This document shows positions 45,801 to 57,817 of a stretch of DNA of 64,000 nt, in pieces. Both the position numbers and the translations under genes were made by a program. Each line of letters opens with the position of its first letter. The stretch's first letter is position 1. The notes under the pieces are model-generated. The model worked only from the letters and a program-made list of their open reading frames with translations. It was not told where the DNA came from and made no database searches. The DNA comes from Burkholderiales bacterium (lineage in GTDB: Bacteria; Pseudomonadota; Gammaproteobacteria; Burkholderiales; Burkholderiaceae_F): contig JADJWR010000003.1 of assembly GCA_016716275.1 (NCBI GenBank), positions 682,001 to 746,000 of the forward strand, in the 5' to 3' direction.

Positions 45801-47945
45801 TCACTGTGGCACGGTGAGCGTCGTGGCCGAGAAGCCGATCGCGTCGGCGGCGGCGGGCGTGGTTGCCCAGGCCGGCACGTTCGACGCCTGCAGCGCCGGC
45901 GCGCCTTCGCCGCGCGGTGTGGTCCGCACCACCTGGCTCGCCGGCAGCGCGGCGCCGCTCTTCAGGTGGTTCCACATCGCGTCCATCGCGCGCACGAAGT
46001 AGACGTGCAGCGGCACGTAGCGGCTGTCGTAGCCGAGCAGCGCGCCGAAGGCGATGAAGGCGTCGAAGTGCTGCGCGTTGGTGACCTCGATGTACTTCAG
46101 TTTCGACGAGGCGCCCTCGCGCATCTGGTTGGTGCCGAAGTAGGCGCGGGCGGCGTGATTCACCGGCACCAGCGTGTCCTCGCGGCCGGCGACGATCAGC
46201 GCAGGCTTGCCGCGCAGGTCAGCCTTGAGGAGAACTTCCTGGATGCCTGTGCGAACTAACGCGGAAACTGGAAACCAATCGTTCTCGACGAGTTCGAGTC
46301 CAGTGACCGGATCGATGCCAGTCACCAGCGAGCGCATGCACAGCGCGCCGTCGAGCGCGAAGTCGGCCGCGCCGCTGGTCGGCGAGACGGCGAGGAAGTC
46401 GAGCTTCGCGCCGCCGACCGAGGCGTTGTAGACGATGTTGACGCCCGAAGTGGGCGGCACGCCGTTGCCGGTGGAGAACAGGCCCGCCTGCAGCGCCGCT
46501 GCCTGCGGCACGACGTTGCCGGTGGCGTCGGTGTTGGCGAAACTGAAGCCGCAGACGTTCTCGGTGACGCTGAACCGGCCGTGCGCGTTGACATAGGTCA
46601 TCACGATCGAGTTGGTGGCGAAGCGGAAGTGCGACTGCTGCAGGAAGTTGTTCTCCGCCTGCCAGCCATAGGCGTGCAGCTTCGCCAGCGCACTGTCGGC
46701 CTGTTCGGCCAGCGTCGCACCGCCGACCAGGCCGCGCGCCGCCAGCGCCGCGCAGCGGTTCTGTGCCGCGACGGTGAATGCAGCCGGCCAGAACGCCGCG
46801 GCCAGCGACAGGCCGGCCTGCGACGACAGCGCCGCGCAGGGCTGGTAGATGTTGGCGTAGCTGAAGTAGTCGGCCAGTGGCTTGCCGATCGTCGGCACGG
46901 TGGTGGTGCCCTGTCGGATCCGTAGGCCATTGTCGCTGCCGAACGAACCCGGCTGCGCGTTGGGTTCGGTGACCGCGACGCCGTCGATCAGCCCCTCGGC
47001 GTCCTGCTCGGCGGCCGCCAGCGCGGCGCCGCCGCCGTTGGAGATCGACGAGGCGATCACCAGGGTGTTGCTCGGTCTCAGCCTGACGCTGCGCAGCGGG
47101 CCGCCGTCGATCGGGTCGCCGTACTTCTGGTTCAGGACGTAGAAGGCGAACTTCACCGCCTGCAGCGTGTTCGTGCCCCAGTCCTTCTCCGGGTTCTGCT
47201 GCGAATGCGCGTGCTTGTAGGCGACCCGGTTGGGGGTGGCCGCATTGAAGGTGGCACGATCGGCGTCGGTCAGGTCGGCGCGGAAGTGCGCCTGGTTGCC
47301 GGCCGCTGCAGCGGTGGTGAACTGGCCGTCGATCCTGTGCACCGAGTCGGTCATCAGGTCGTGCAGGCCGTTGCCGGTGCCCTTGTCGCTGTAGGCGACC
47401 GCGCAGCCGCGCTTCAGCCCCCACTCTCCCGAAGTGCCGATGGCACCGTAGACGCCGCGCGAGCCCGACGAAGTACCGGTGACGATGCAAGGGTTGTTGA
47501 GGTCGAACTTTGCCGGCACCTGGACCATCAGCACCACGTTCTGATGGCCGCTGCCGTCGTCGGCCACCGCGATGTGCTCGGTGCCAGCGACCTTGCCTTC
47601 GCCGAGCGTGTCGTTGCCGTCGACATCGATGTTGGGGCCGTACAGCCGGCCGAAGCCGCCGGCTGCCGTGTAGTCCATCACCGCGCGGTAGTTGGTATGG
47701 ATCGCGTTGCGGCGCAGTTCGGCCACGGTCGGCGCGGCCGGGTTGGCGAACGCCGGCGCGGCGGCGGCGATGCCGGTCTTGCCGAGTCCGCCGGTCAGCA
47801 GGTCGTCGCTCGCGCCGTCGTAGCTGGCTTCGCGGATGTCGCCGGAGATGAAGCTCGGCTTGATGTTGGGCTCGAAGACGTCATCGGAGCTGCTGCAGCC
47901 GGCAAGCGCCGCGGCCAGGACGAAAGGCACGATTCTTCTTTTCAT
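45801..47945 (-). CDS. D-(-)-3-hydroxybutyrate oligomer hydrolase
   Basis: 714 aa. The leader ends in LAGCSSS, a lipobox, suggesting a lipoprotein. Conserved features of the 3-hydroxybutyrate oligomer hydrolase family are clear: EASYDGASDDLLTGGLGKTG near the start, RNAIHTNYRAVMDYTAAGGF, and nucleophile serine in VIASSISNGGGAALAAAE. It cuts short PHB oligomers to monomers outside or at the cell surface, so it points to PHB use. It is on minus between gltA and sucA, breaking the usual TCA gene order. Confidence 0.9.
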   Translation of the reverse strand: MKRRIVPFVLAAALAGCSSSDDVFEPNIKPSFISGDIREASYDGASDDLLTGGLGKTGIAAAAPAFANPAAPTVAELRRNAIHTNYRAVMDYTAAGGFGRLYGPNIDVDGNDTLGEGKVAGTEHIAVADDGSGHQNVVLMVQVPAKFDLNNPCIVTGTSSGSRGVYGAIGTSGEWGLKRGCAVAYSDKGTGNGLHDLMTDSVHRIDGQFTTAAAAGNQAHFRADLTDADRATFNAATPNRVAYKHAHSQQNPEKDWGTNTLQAVKFAFYVLNQKYGDPIDGGPLRSVRLRPSNTLVIASSISNGGGAALAAAEQDAEGLIDGVAVTEPNAQPGSFGSDNGLRIRQGTTTVPTIGKPLADYFSYANIYQPCAALSSQAGLSLAAAFWPAAFTVAAQNRCAALAARGLVGGATLAEQADSALAKLHAYGWQAENNFLQQSHFRFATNSIVMTYVNAHGRFSVTENVCGFSFANTDATGNVVPQAAALQAGLFSTGNGVPPTSGVNIVYNASVGGAKLDFLAVSPTSGAADFALDGALCMRSLVTGIDPVTGLELVENDWFPVSALVRTGIQEVLLKADLRGKPALIVAGREDTLVPVNHAARAYFGTNQMREGASSKLKYIEVTNAQHFDAFIAFGALLGYDSRYVPLHVYFVRAMDAMWNHLKSGAALPASQVVRTTPRGEGAPALQASNVPAWATTPAAADAIGFSATTLTVPQ

Positions 47946-48036
47946 TCGATGTCTCCTCCTTCGGGAGCAGACACACTACGTGATGCCTTTCGGCGCCGTC
48001 CAGCCACGTCCACGCGGTAGCGCGCGATGCCTGCGC

Positions 48037-48735
48037 TCAGATCGCCGCCACCGGCACCGGGCGGATCAGCAGGCCGTCGCGCAGGCGGTTCATCGGCATC
48101 GCGAAGCCGAACCGGTCGACCGCCGCGGCGCACTCGAGGTCGGCCGGCGGCAGGTTCGGGTCGGTGCCGGCGACGAAGCGGCGGCCGAAGTCGCTGCGGC
48201 GAACGCGCTCGGCATAGCGCAGGCGCGGCGGGTCGTCGCCGCGCAGCAGCGCCTCGATCAGGTCGGCGCAGGCGTGGTCCTCGTCGCCGTCGCGGTCGCG
48301 CCAGACGCCGGTGACGACCAGCGTGACCGACGGCGGGTCGAGCAGCCGCAGGTAGCGGGCGGTCGCGCCGGCGCACACCAGGCTCGCCGCCAGCAGCACT
48401 GCCGCGTGATCGCAGGCGACCAGTCCGCGCGTGCCGCCGGCGGTGTACTGGATGATGCGGCGTCCGCGCAGGTCGAGGCTGGCGACCCGCGCCGGCGAGT
48501 TGCCCATGTCGAGTCCCGGCGCCGGCGCGCCGCCGCCGACCGCGCCGATGGCGAGCGCCTGCGGGTCGCGCGCACGCTGCTCGCGCGCCGCTGCGACCGA
48601 GTCGACCGGCACCACCTCGCGGGCGCCCTGGCCGAACGCGTAGGCGATGGTGGTGAACGAGCGCAGCACGTCGATCACCACCACCGCGCCGTGCAGGTCG
48701 GGGCAGTGCGGCAGATCGGAGCGCAGGATTCTCAT
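48037..48735 (-). CDS. 2-phosphosulfolactate phosphatase (ComB) family protein
   Basis: 232 aa from ATG at 48735. The ComB fold shows in VVVIDVLRSFTTIAYAFGQG, LDMGNSPARV, IIQYTAGGTRGLV and the acidic CADLIEALLRGDD. In methanogens ComB removes phosphate from phosphosulfolactate in coenzyme M synthesis. In bacteria the family is common and its role is mostly unclear. It follows the start of the hydrolase gene by 91 nt and is divergent from sucA. Confidence 0.83.
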   Translation of the reverse strand: MRILRSDLPHCPDLHGAVVVIDVLRSFTTIAYAFGQGAREVVPVDSVAAAREQRARDPQALAIGAVGGGAPAPGLDMGNSPARVASLDLRGRRIIQYTAGGTRGLVACDHAAVLLAASLVCAGATARYLRLLDPPSVTLVVTGVWRDRDGDEDHACADLIEALLRGDDPPRLRYAERVRRSDFGRRFVAGTDPNLPPADLECAAAVDRFGFAMPMNRLRDGLLIRPVPVAAI

Positions 48736-48862
48736 CGGCACTGACCGGCGGATGCCGGCTGAAGCTTCGGCCCTGTCGCCGCCGCCCGTCTTGATGCCGG
48801 GCAAGGGCCGCCGCGTCGCCTGCCGGCAGCCGTCGAGCGGCGATGCGGCGCCCGGCAGGGTG

Positions 48863-48891
48863 TCGATCAACGGCCGCCGCGATGCTACGAT
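48863..48891 (+). promoter_or_regulatory. possible sigma-70 promoter for sucA
   Basis: TGCTACGAT at 48883-48891 reads as an extended -10 element, with TCGATC 17 nt upstream as a weak -35. It lies about 150 nt before sucA in the 308-nt divergent gap with comB. I see no other clear signal in this gap. Confidence 0.3.
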
Positions 48892-49043
48892 CGCGCGCTC
48901 GGCCGGCCGGGAGAATTTCCTCGTGCCGACCGCCCGCGAACCGCGGCGCCGTGATGCGGCAAGGCGGTTTCCGGCGCGTGCAGCGCAACGCTGTGCGCGC
49001 CGGGCATCCTGCACGAGAAACTCGTTGGCAAAGGACGAACGCG

Positions 49044-51899
<2,856 letters not shown>

Positions 51900-51981
51900 A
51901 ACGTGGCAGCGGCGTGAGGCGGCGGGCCCGCCCGCCGCTCACCTTTCACGGTTCACTGACCCAACTTTTCCGGAACCGAAG

Positions 51982-53262
51982 ATGGCCATAGTCGATGTCA
52001 ACGTGCCGCAGCTGTCGGAGTCGGTCGCCGAGGCGACGCTGCTGCAGTGGAAGAAGAAGCCGGGCGACGCGGTCGCGATCGACGAGATCCTGATCGAGGT
52101 CGAGACCGACAAGGTCGTGCTCGAGGTGCCGGCGCCGGTGGCCGGCGTGATCAAGGAAGTGATCCGGCCCGACGGCAGCACGGTGACCGCCGGCGAACTG
52201 ATCGCCCGCATCGACAGCGAAGCCAAGGCGTCCGCCGCTGCGCCGGCCGCTGCCGCCGCTGCGGCCCCTGCCGCCAAGGCGGTCGCCGCGCCTGCGCCCA
52301 CCGCTGCGCCGGCGCCGGCCGCTGCCAAGGGAGCGGTGGCGATGCCGGCGGCGGCCAAGCTGATGGCCGACCAGGGCATCGCGCCGGCGCAGGTGACCGG
52401 CACCGGCAAGGACGGCCGCATCACCAAGGGCGACGTGCTGGCAGCCGCAGCGAAGCCCGCGCCTGCCCCGGCGCCGGCGGCCGCAGCGGGCGCCGCGCCG
52501 GCCGCGGCGAAGCCGGCGCTGCCTTCGGTGCAGGCGCCGGTCGACCTGTCGGCACTGGCCGGCCGGCCCGAGCAGCGGGTGCCGATGTCGCGCCTGCGCG
52601 CGCGGGTGGCCGAGCGCCTGGTGCAGTCGCAGTCCACCGCGGCGATCCTGACCACGTTTAACGAGGTCAACATGCAGCCGCTGATGGACATGCGCAACCG
52701 CTACAAGGACCGCTTCGAGAAGGAGCACGGCGTGAAGCTCGGCTTCATGTCGTTCTTCGTCAAGGCGGCGGTGGCGGCGCTGAAGAAGTACCCGGTGGTC
52801 AACGCCTCGGTCGACGGCAACGACATCGTCTACCACGGCTACTTCGACATCGGCATCGCGGTCGGCTCGCCGCGCGGCCTGGTGGTGCCGATCCTGCGCG
52901 ACGCCGACCAGATGACCTTCGCCGACATCGAGAAGAAGATCGCCGACTTCGGCAAGCGCGCCGGCGAGGGCAAGCTGGCGCTCGAGGAGCTCACCGGCGG
53001 CACGTTCTCGATCTCCAACGGCGGCGTGTTCGGCTCGATGCTGTCCACCCCGATCATCAACCCGCCGCAGTCGGCGATCCTCGGCGTGCACGCCACCAAG
53101 GACCGCGCGGTGGTCGAGAACGGCCAGGTCGTGGTGCGGCCGATGAACTACCTGGCGCTGTCGTACGACCACCGGATCATCGACGGCCGCGAAGCGGTGC
53201 TGTCGCTGGTGGCGATGAAGGAAGCGCTCGAGGACCCGGCGCGGCTGCTGCTGGAAGTCTGA
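51982..53262 (+). CDS. sucB: dihydrolipoyl succinyltransferase (2-oxoglutarate dehydrogenase E2)
   Basis: 426 aa. One lipoyl domain (1-75) with the lipoylated Lys44 in EVETDKVVLEV; an Ala/Pro-rich hinge (85-125); an E1/E3-binding domain with AAKLMADQGIAPAQVTGTGK; a second Ala/Pro hinge; and the catalytic domain ending YDHRIIDGREAVL with the active His. 82 nt after sucA and 24 nt before lpd. Confidence 0.97.
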   Translation: MAIVDVNVPQLSESVAEATLLQWKKKPGDAVAIDEILIEVETDKVVLEVPAPVAGVIKEVIRPDGSTVTAGELIARIDSEAKASAAAPAAAAAAAPAAKAVAAPAPTAAPAPAAAKGAVAMPAAAKLMADQGIAPAQVTGTGKDGRITKGDVLAAAAKPAPAPAPAAAAGAAPAAAKPALPSVQAPVDLSALAGRPEQRVPMSRLRARVAERLVQSQSTAAILTTFNEVNMQPLMDMRNRYKDRFEKEHGVKLGFMSFFVKAAVAALKKYPVVNASVDGNDIVYHGYFDIGIAVGSPRGLVVPILRDADQMTFADIEKKIADFGKRAGEGKLALEELTGGTFSISNGGVFGSMLSTPIINPPQSAILGVHATKDRAVVENGQVVVRPMNYLALSYDHRIIDGREAVLSLVAMKEALEDPARLLLEV

Positions 53263-53286
53263 TCGGGCGAAACGGGAACCAGAGCG

Positions 53287-54708
<1,422 letters not shown>

Positions 54709-54782
54709 GCCGGCCGCGGCGGCGCGCCGCGGATCGTCGATCGCCGGACGTGACCAGCGAAGAACCTCGGCCGCCCAGTGTC

Positions 54783-54844
54783 ATTGCCGCGGAAGCGGGA
54801 ATCCAGCGGCCCGCGCGAGCATGGGTCCCCGCTTGCGCGGGGAC
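54783..54844. repeat. pair of REP-like hairpins between lpd and zapE
   Basis: ATTGCCGC-GGAA-GCGGGAAT (54783-54802, one mismatch) and GTCCCCGC-TTGC-GCGGGGAC (54825-54844) belong to the ATTCCCGC/GCGGGAAT type seen again at 60009 and 62326-63148. They fill most of the 198-nt gap and may also damp read-through. Confidence 0.75.
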
Positions 54845-54906
54845 GACACGGCATCTGCAGGCCGTTTGTCGAAGATGCTGGGCATCGTCGCTGATCACGA
54901 CGCCGG

Positions 54907-55998
54907 ATGACCTTTCGCGCTCACCTCGACGAGCTGCTCGCGGCGCGCGGCTACACGCTCGACGGGGCGCAGAGCCGCGCCGCCGAGCGGCTGGCCCGGC
55001 TGCAGGAGGACTGGGCGAACTACAAGCACGCGCGGCGCAACGCGCTGCTGAAACTGGTGGCGCGGCCCGAGATCCCGCGCGGCGTCTACCTGTGGGGGGC
55101 GGTCGGCCGCGGCAAGAGCTTCCTGATGGACTGCTTCTTCTCGTCGGTGCCGCTGATCCGCAAGACACGCATCCATTTTCACGAGTTCATGCGCGGCGTG
55201 CACCGCGAGCTCGACGACGTCAAGGGAATGGCCGATCCGCTCGACGAGGTGGCGCGCCGCGTCGCGCAGCGCGCCCGGCTGGTCTGCTTCGACGAGTTCC
55301 ACGTCTCCGACATCGCCGACGCGATGATCCTGCACCGGCTGCTGGCGAAGCTGTTCGAGCTGCGCGTCGGTTTCGTGATGACCTCGAACTACGCGCCGCA
55401 GGACCTGTATCCGGACGGCCTGCACCGCGACCGGCTGCTGCCGGCGATCGCGCTGCTGCAGGCGAAACTCGACGTGGTTCACGTCGACGGCGGCCTCGAC
55501 TACCGGCGGCGGGCGATGGAGCAGATCGAGGCCTACCTGCAGCCGGCCGGGCCAGCGGCCGACGCGCGGCTCGAGGCCGCCTTCGCCCAGGTGGCCGAGG
55601 CCGAGGACGACGACCCGCTGCTCGAGATCGAGTCGCGCCGCATCCGCGCCCGCCGCCGGGCCGGCGGCGCGGTCTGGTTCGGCTTCGACGTGCTCTGCGG
55701 CGGGCCGCGCTCGCAGAACGACTACCTGGAGATCGCCCGGCAGTTCCACACCGTGCTGCTGTCCGACGTGCCGCGCATGTCGGCCGGCCAGGCCGCCGAG
55801 GCGCGCCGTTTCACCTGGCTGGTCGACGTCCTCTACGATCACCGCGTGAAGCTGATCGTTTCCGCCGAGGTCGAGCCGGAGGCGCTGTACACCAGCGGCG
55901 CGCTGGTCGGCGAGTTCCAGCGCACCGCATCGCGGCTTGCCGAGATGCAGACGCGTGCCTACCTGGAGGCGCCTCGCCGCAATGTCGTCGCCTTGTAG
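54907..55998 (+). CDS. zapE: cell division ATPase ZapE
   Basis: 363 aa AFG1-family ATPase. Walker A GAVGRGKSFLMD (Lys70), conserved KTRIHFHEFMRGVHREL, Walker B LVCFDEFHVSDIADAMIL, and MTSNYAPQDLYPDGL (sensor). ZapE associates with the Z-ring during constriction. It commonly follows the odhAB-lpd genes in betaproteobacteria. The next ORF starts inside its last codons. Confidence 0.95.
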   Translation: MTFRAHLDELLAARGYTLDGAQSRAAERLARLQEDWANYKHARRNALLKLVARPEIPRGVYLWGAVGRGKSFLMDCFFSSVPLIRKTRIHFHEFMRGVHRELDDVKGMADPLDEVARRVAQRARLVCFDEFHVSDIADAMILHRLLAKLFELRVGFVMTSNYAPQDLYPDGLHRDRLLPAIALLQAKLDVVHVDGGLDYRRRAMEQIEAYLQPAGPAADARLEAAFAQVAEAEDDDPLLEIESRRIRARRRAGGAVWFGFDVLCGGPRSQNDYLEIARQFHTVLLSDVPRMSAGQAAEARRFTWLVDVLYDHRVKLIVSAEVEPEALYTSGALVGEFQRTASRLAEMQTRAYLEAPRRNVVAL

Positions 55999-56719
55999 CC
56001 GGTGGGTGCGGTCGCCTGTGGCGGCGGCGATGATGCTGTTCGCCGCGGCCGTGGCGGCGCAGGATGCGCCGGCCAGCCGCGGCGAGGCGCAGGCGGTGAT
56101 CGAGCGGGCGCGCGGCGAGGCGGCCGAGATCGAGCGACGCTATGAGCAGGCGCAGCGCGAGTGCGCGGGCCGCGTGCTGGTCAATCCCTGCCTCGAGCGG
56201 GCGCGCAGCGAGCGCGACGAGCAGGTGCGCGCCGTCCGCCAGCGCGAGGTCGCGGCACGCGACACGCTGCGCCGCCTCGACGCCGAGGACAGGGCGGCGG
56301 CGCGCAGCCGGCGCGCGGCCGAGCGGGAGGCCGAAGCCGCGGCGGGCGCGGGCGCGGCACCGAAGGTCGGGCAGCAGCCCGCGGCCGGCAAGGCGCCGGC
56401 CGAACGCGGGCGCGTGCCTGCGCCGCCGCGCGAAGCCGACGACAAGCAGCAGCAGGCGGCGGCGCGCAAGGCCGAGGCCGAGCGTCGCGCGGCGGAACTC
56501 GCCGCCGAGCAGGCGCAGCGGGCGGCGGAGCGGCAGGCCAGGGCGGCGCAGGCGCCGGCCGAGATCGAGCGCTACGAGGAGCGGCAGCGGGCCGCAGCGG
56601 CGCGCGCCGAGGAGAAGGCGCGCATCGCCGAGGAGAACCGCAAGCGTCGGGAAAGGCGCGCCGAGGAGCGCGCCGCGGCGAAGGCGAAGACGCCGGCCGA
56701 CGGCAGCGGCGGCAAGTAG
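55982..56719 (+). CDS. exported Ala/Glu/Arg-rich coiled-coil protein
   Basis: 245 aa from ATG at 55982, overlapping the zapE end by 17 nt. A signal peptide (SPVAAAMMLFAAAVAAQ) is followed by charged helices with two Cys in ECAGRVLVNPCLERAR, a pattern I associate with a betaproteobacterial family of unknown periplasmic proteins. Most of residues 90-240 is low-complexity A/E/R/K coiled coil. Function unknown. Confidence 0.72.
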   Translation: MSSPCSRWVRSPVAAAMMLFAAAVAAQDAPASRGEAQAVIERARGEAAEIERRYEQAQRECAGRVLVNPCLERARSERDEQVRAVRQREVAARDTLRRLDAEDRAAARSRRAAEREAEAAAGAGAAPKVGQQPAAGKAPAERGRVPAPPREADDKQQQAAARKAEAERRAAELAAEQAQRAAERQARAAQAPAEIERYEERQRAAAARAEEKARIAEENRKRRERRAEERAAAKAKTPADGSGGK

Positions 56720-56755
56720 TCCGGGATCCCGGGCTGCGAGGCGAGGCGGCCGACG

Positions 56756-57511
56756 CTACTGCGGCGGCTCGAGCTTGACGATCGCCAGCGACAGGTTGTC
56801 GCCGGCGCCGCGGGCGCGCTGCCGCGCCAGGCTCACCAGTTCGTTGCTCGCCTCGCGCGGGTTGAGGTTGGCCAGCGTCTCGCCGAGCTCGTCGTCGCCG
56901 AAGTACGACCACAGGCCGTCGCTGCACAGCAGGAAGGAGTCGCCGCTGCGCAGGTCGTCGGTGTCCTCGATCAGCAGGTCCGGCCGGCGCGCCAGGCCGA
57001 GCGAACTGACCAGCATGTGCTTGTACCGGCGCTCGGCCTCGAGCGCCTGCTCCGCGCGCCCCTGCGCCCGCAGGTACGACGCGTAGGTGTGGTCCTCGGT
57101 GCGGTGCATCAAGCGGCAGTCGCGAAAGTGATAGAGCCGGCTGTCGCCGGCATGCGCCCAGGCCGCGCAGTCGCTGCGCACCAGCAGGGCGACGAAAGTG
57201 GCGTGCGGCTCCTTCTCGCTGGACAACGCCGACAGCCGGATCACCGTGTGCGCCTCCTCGGCCATCGCCTTGAGCAGCCCGGTCGGGCTGCCGGCGTCGT
57301 CCTCGCCGAGGTCGCGGTAGACGTGCGTCACGGTGGCGATCACCTGGTCGGCGGCCATCCGTCCGCCGGTCCGCCCGCCCATGCCGTCGCTGACCACCGC
57401 CAGCACGCTGTTCGGATGGCGCGGGCTGGTCAGCACCGCCACCCGGTCCTGCTGGTCGGGGCGGTCGCCGATGTGCTCGGCCGTGCAGGCGGTTACCTTG
57501 AAACGGGGCAT
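56756..57511 (-). CDS. PP2C-type serine/threonine phosphatase
   Basis: 251 aa. Motifs in order: DRPDQQDRVAVL, VVSDGMGGRTGGRMAADQV (metal Asp), AWAHAGDSRLYHFRD, LLCSDGLWSYFGDDEL and the late GAGDNLSLAIVKL. All PP2C metal residues look present. Similar enzymes pair with bacterial Ser/Thr kinases, but no kinase gene is in the window. Divergent from the small DUF465 gene. Confidence 0.92.
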   Translation of the reverse strand: MPRFKVTACTAEHIGDRPDQQDRVAVLTSPRHPNSVLAVVSDGMGGRTGGRMAADQVIATVTHVYRDLGEDDAGSPTGLLKAMAEEAHTVIRLSALSSEKEPHATFVALLVRSDCAAWAHAGDSRLYHFRDCRLMHRTEDHTYASYLRAQGRAEQALEAERRYKHMLVSSLGLARRPDLLIEDTDDLRSGDSFLLCSDGLWSYFGDDELGETLANLNPREASNELVSLARQRARGAGDNLSLAIVKLEPPQ

Positions 57512-57619
57512 GAACCAGTGGTGTCGTCGGGCCGGAAAAGTCTATTTCACGGCATCGCGCCTGTGCGCGGCTGCGGCTGGCTGCTAGGATTAATCCGCAC
57601 GGGGGACACGCGACGAGCC

Positions 57620-57817
57620 ATGGAAATGGATCAGATCAAGCAACGCATCATCGAACTGCAGATCGAGCATCGCGATCTCGACGAAGCGATCGACCGCCTG
57701 GCCGGCACACCCGGCCTCGACGAAGTGCGGCTGCGCCGGCTGAAGAAGCGAAAGCTGCAGATCAAGGACTCGATCGCGCTGCTGCAGATGCGGCTGGTGC
57801 CCGACGTTCCCGCGTGA
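57620..57817 (+). CDS. DUF465/YdcH-like small protein
   Basis: 65 aa. Two helices: IKQRIIELQIEHRDLDEAID and DEVRLRRLKKRKLQIKDSIA, the standard DUF465 hairpin whose basic RRLKKRKLQIKD is the family signature. The helicase GTG overlaps its stop by 4 nt, so they are coupled. Function unknown. Confidence 0.9.
   Translation: MEMDQIKQRIIELQIEHRDLDEAIDRLAGTPGLDEVRLRRLKKRKLQIKDSIALLQMRLVPDVPA

Noticed and set aside
56181..56927. Arg/Pro-rich open frame on minus
   Set aside because: Antisense to the coiled-coil protein and overlapping the PP2C gene in another frame; composition alone explains it.
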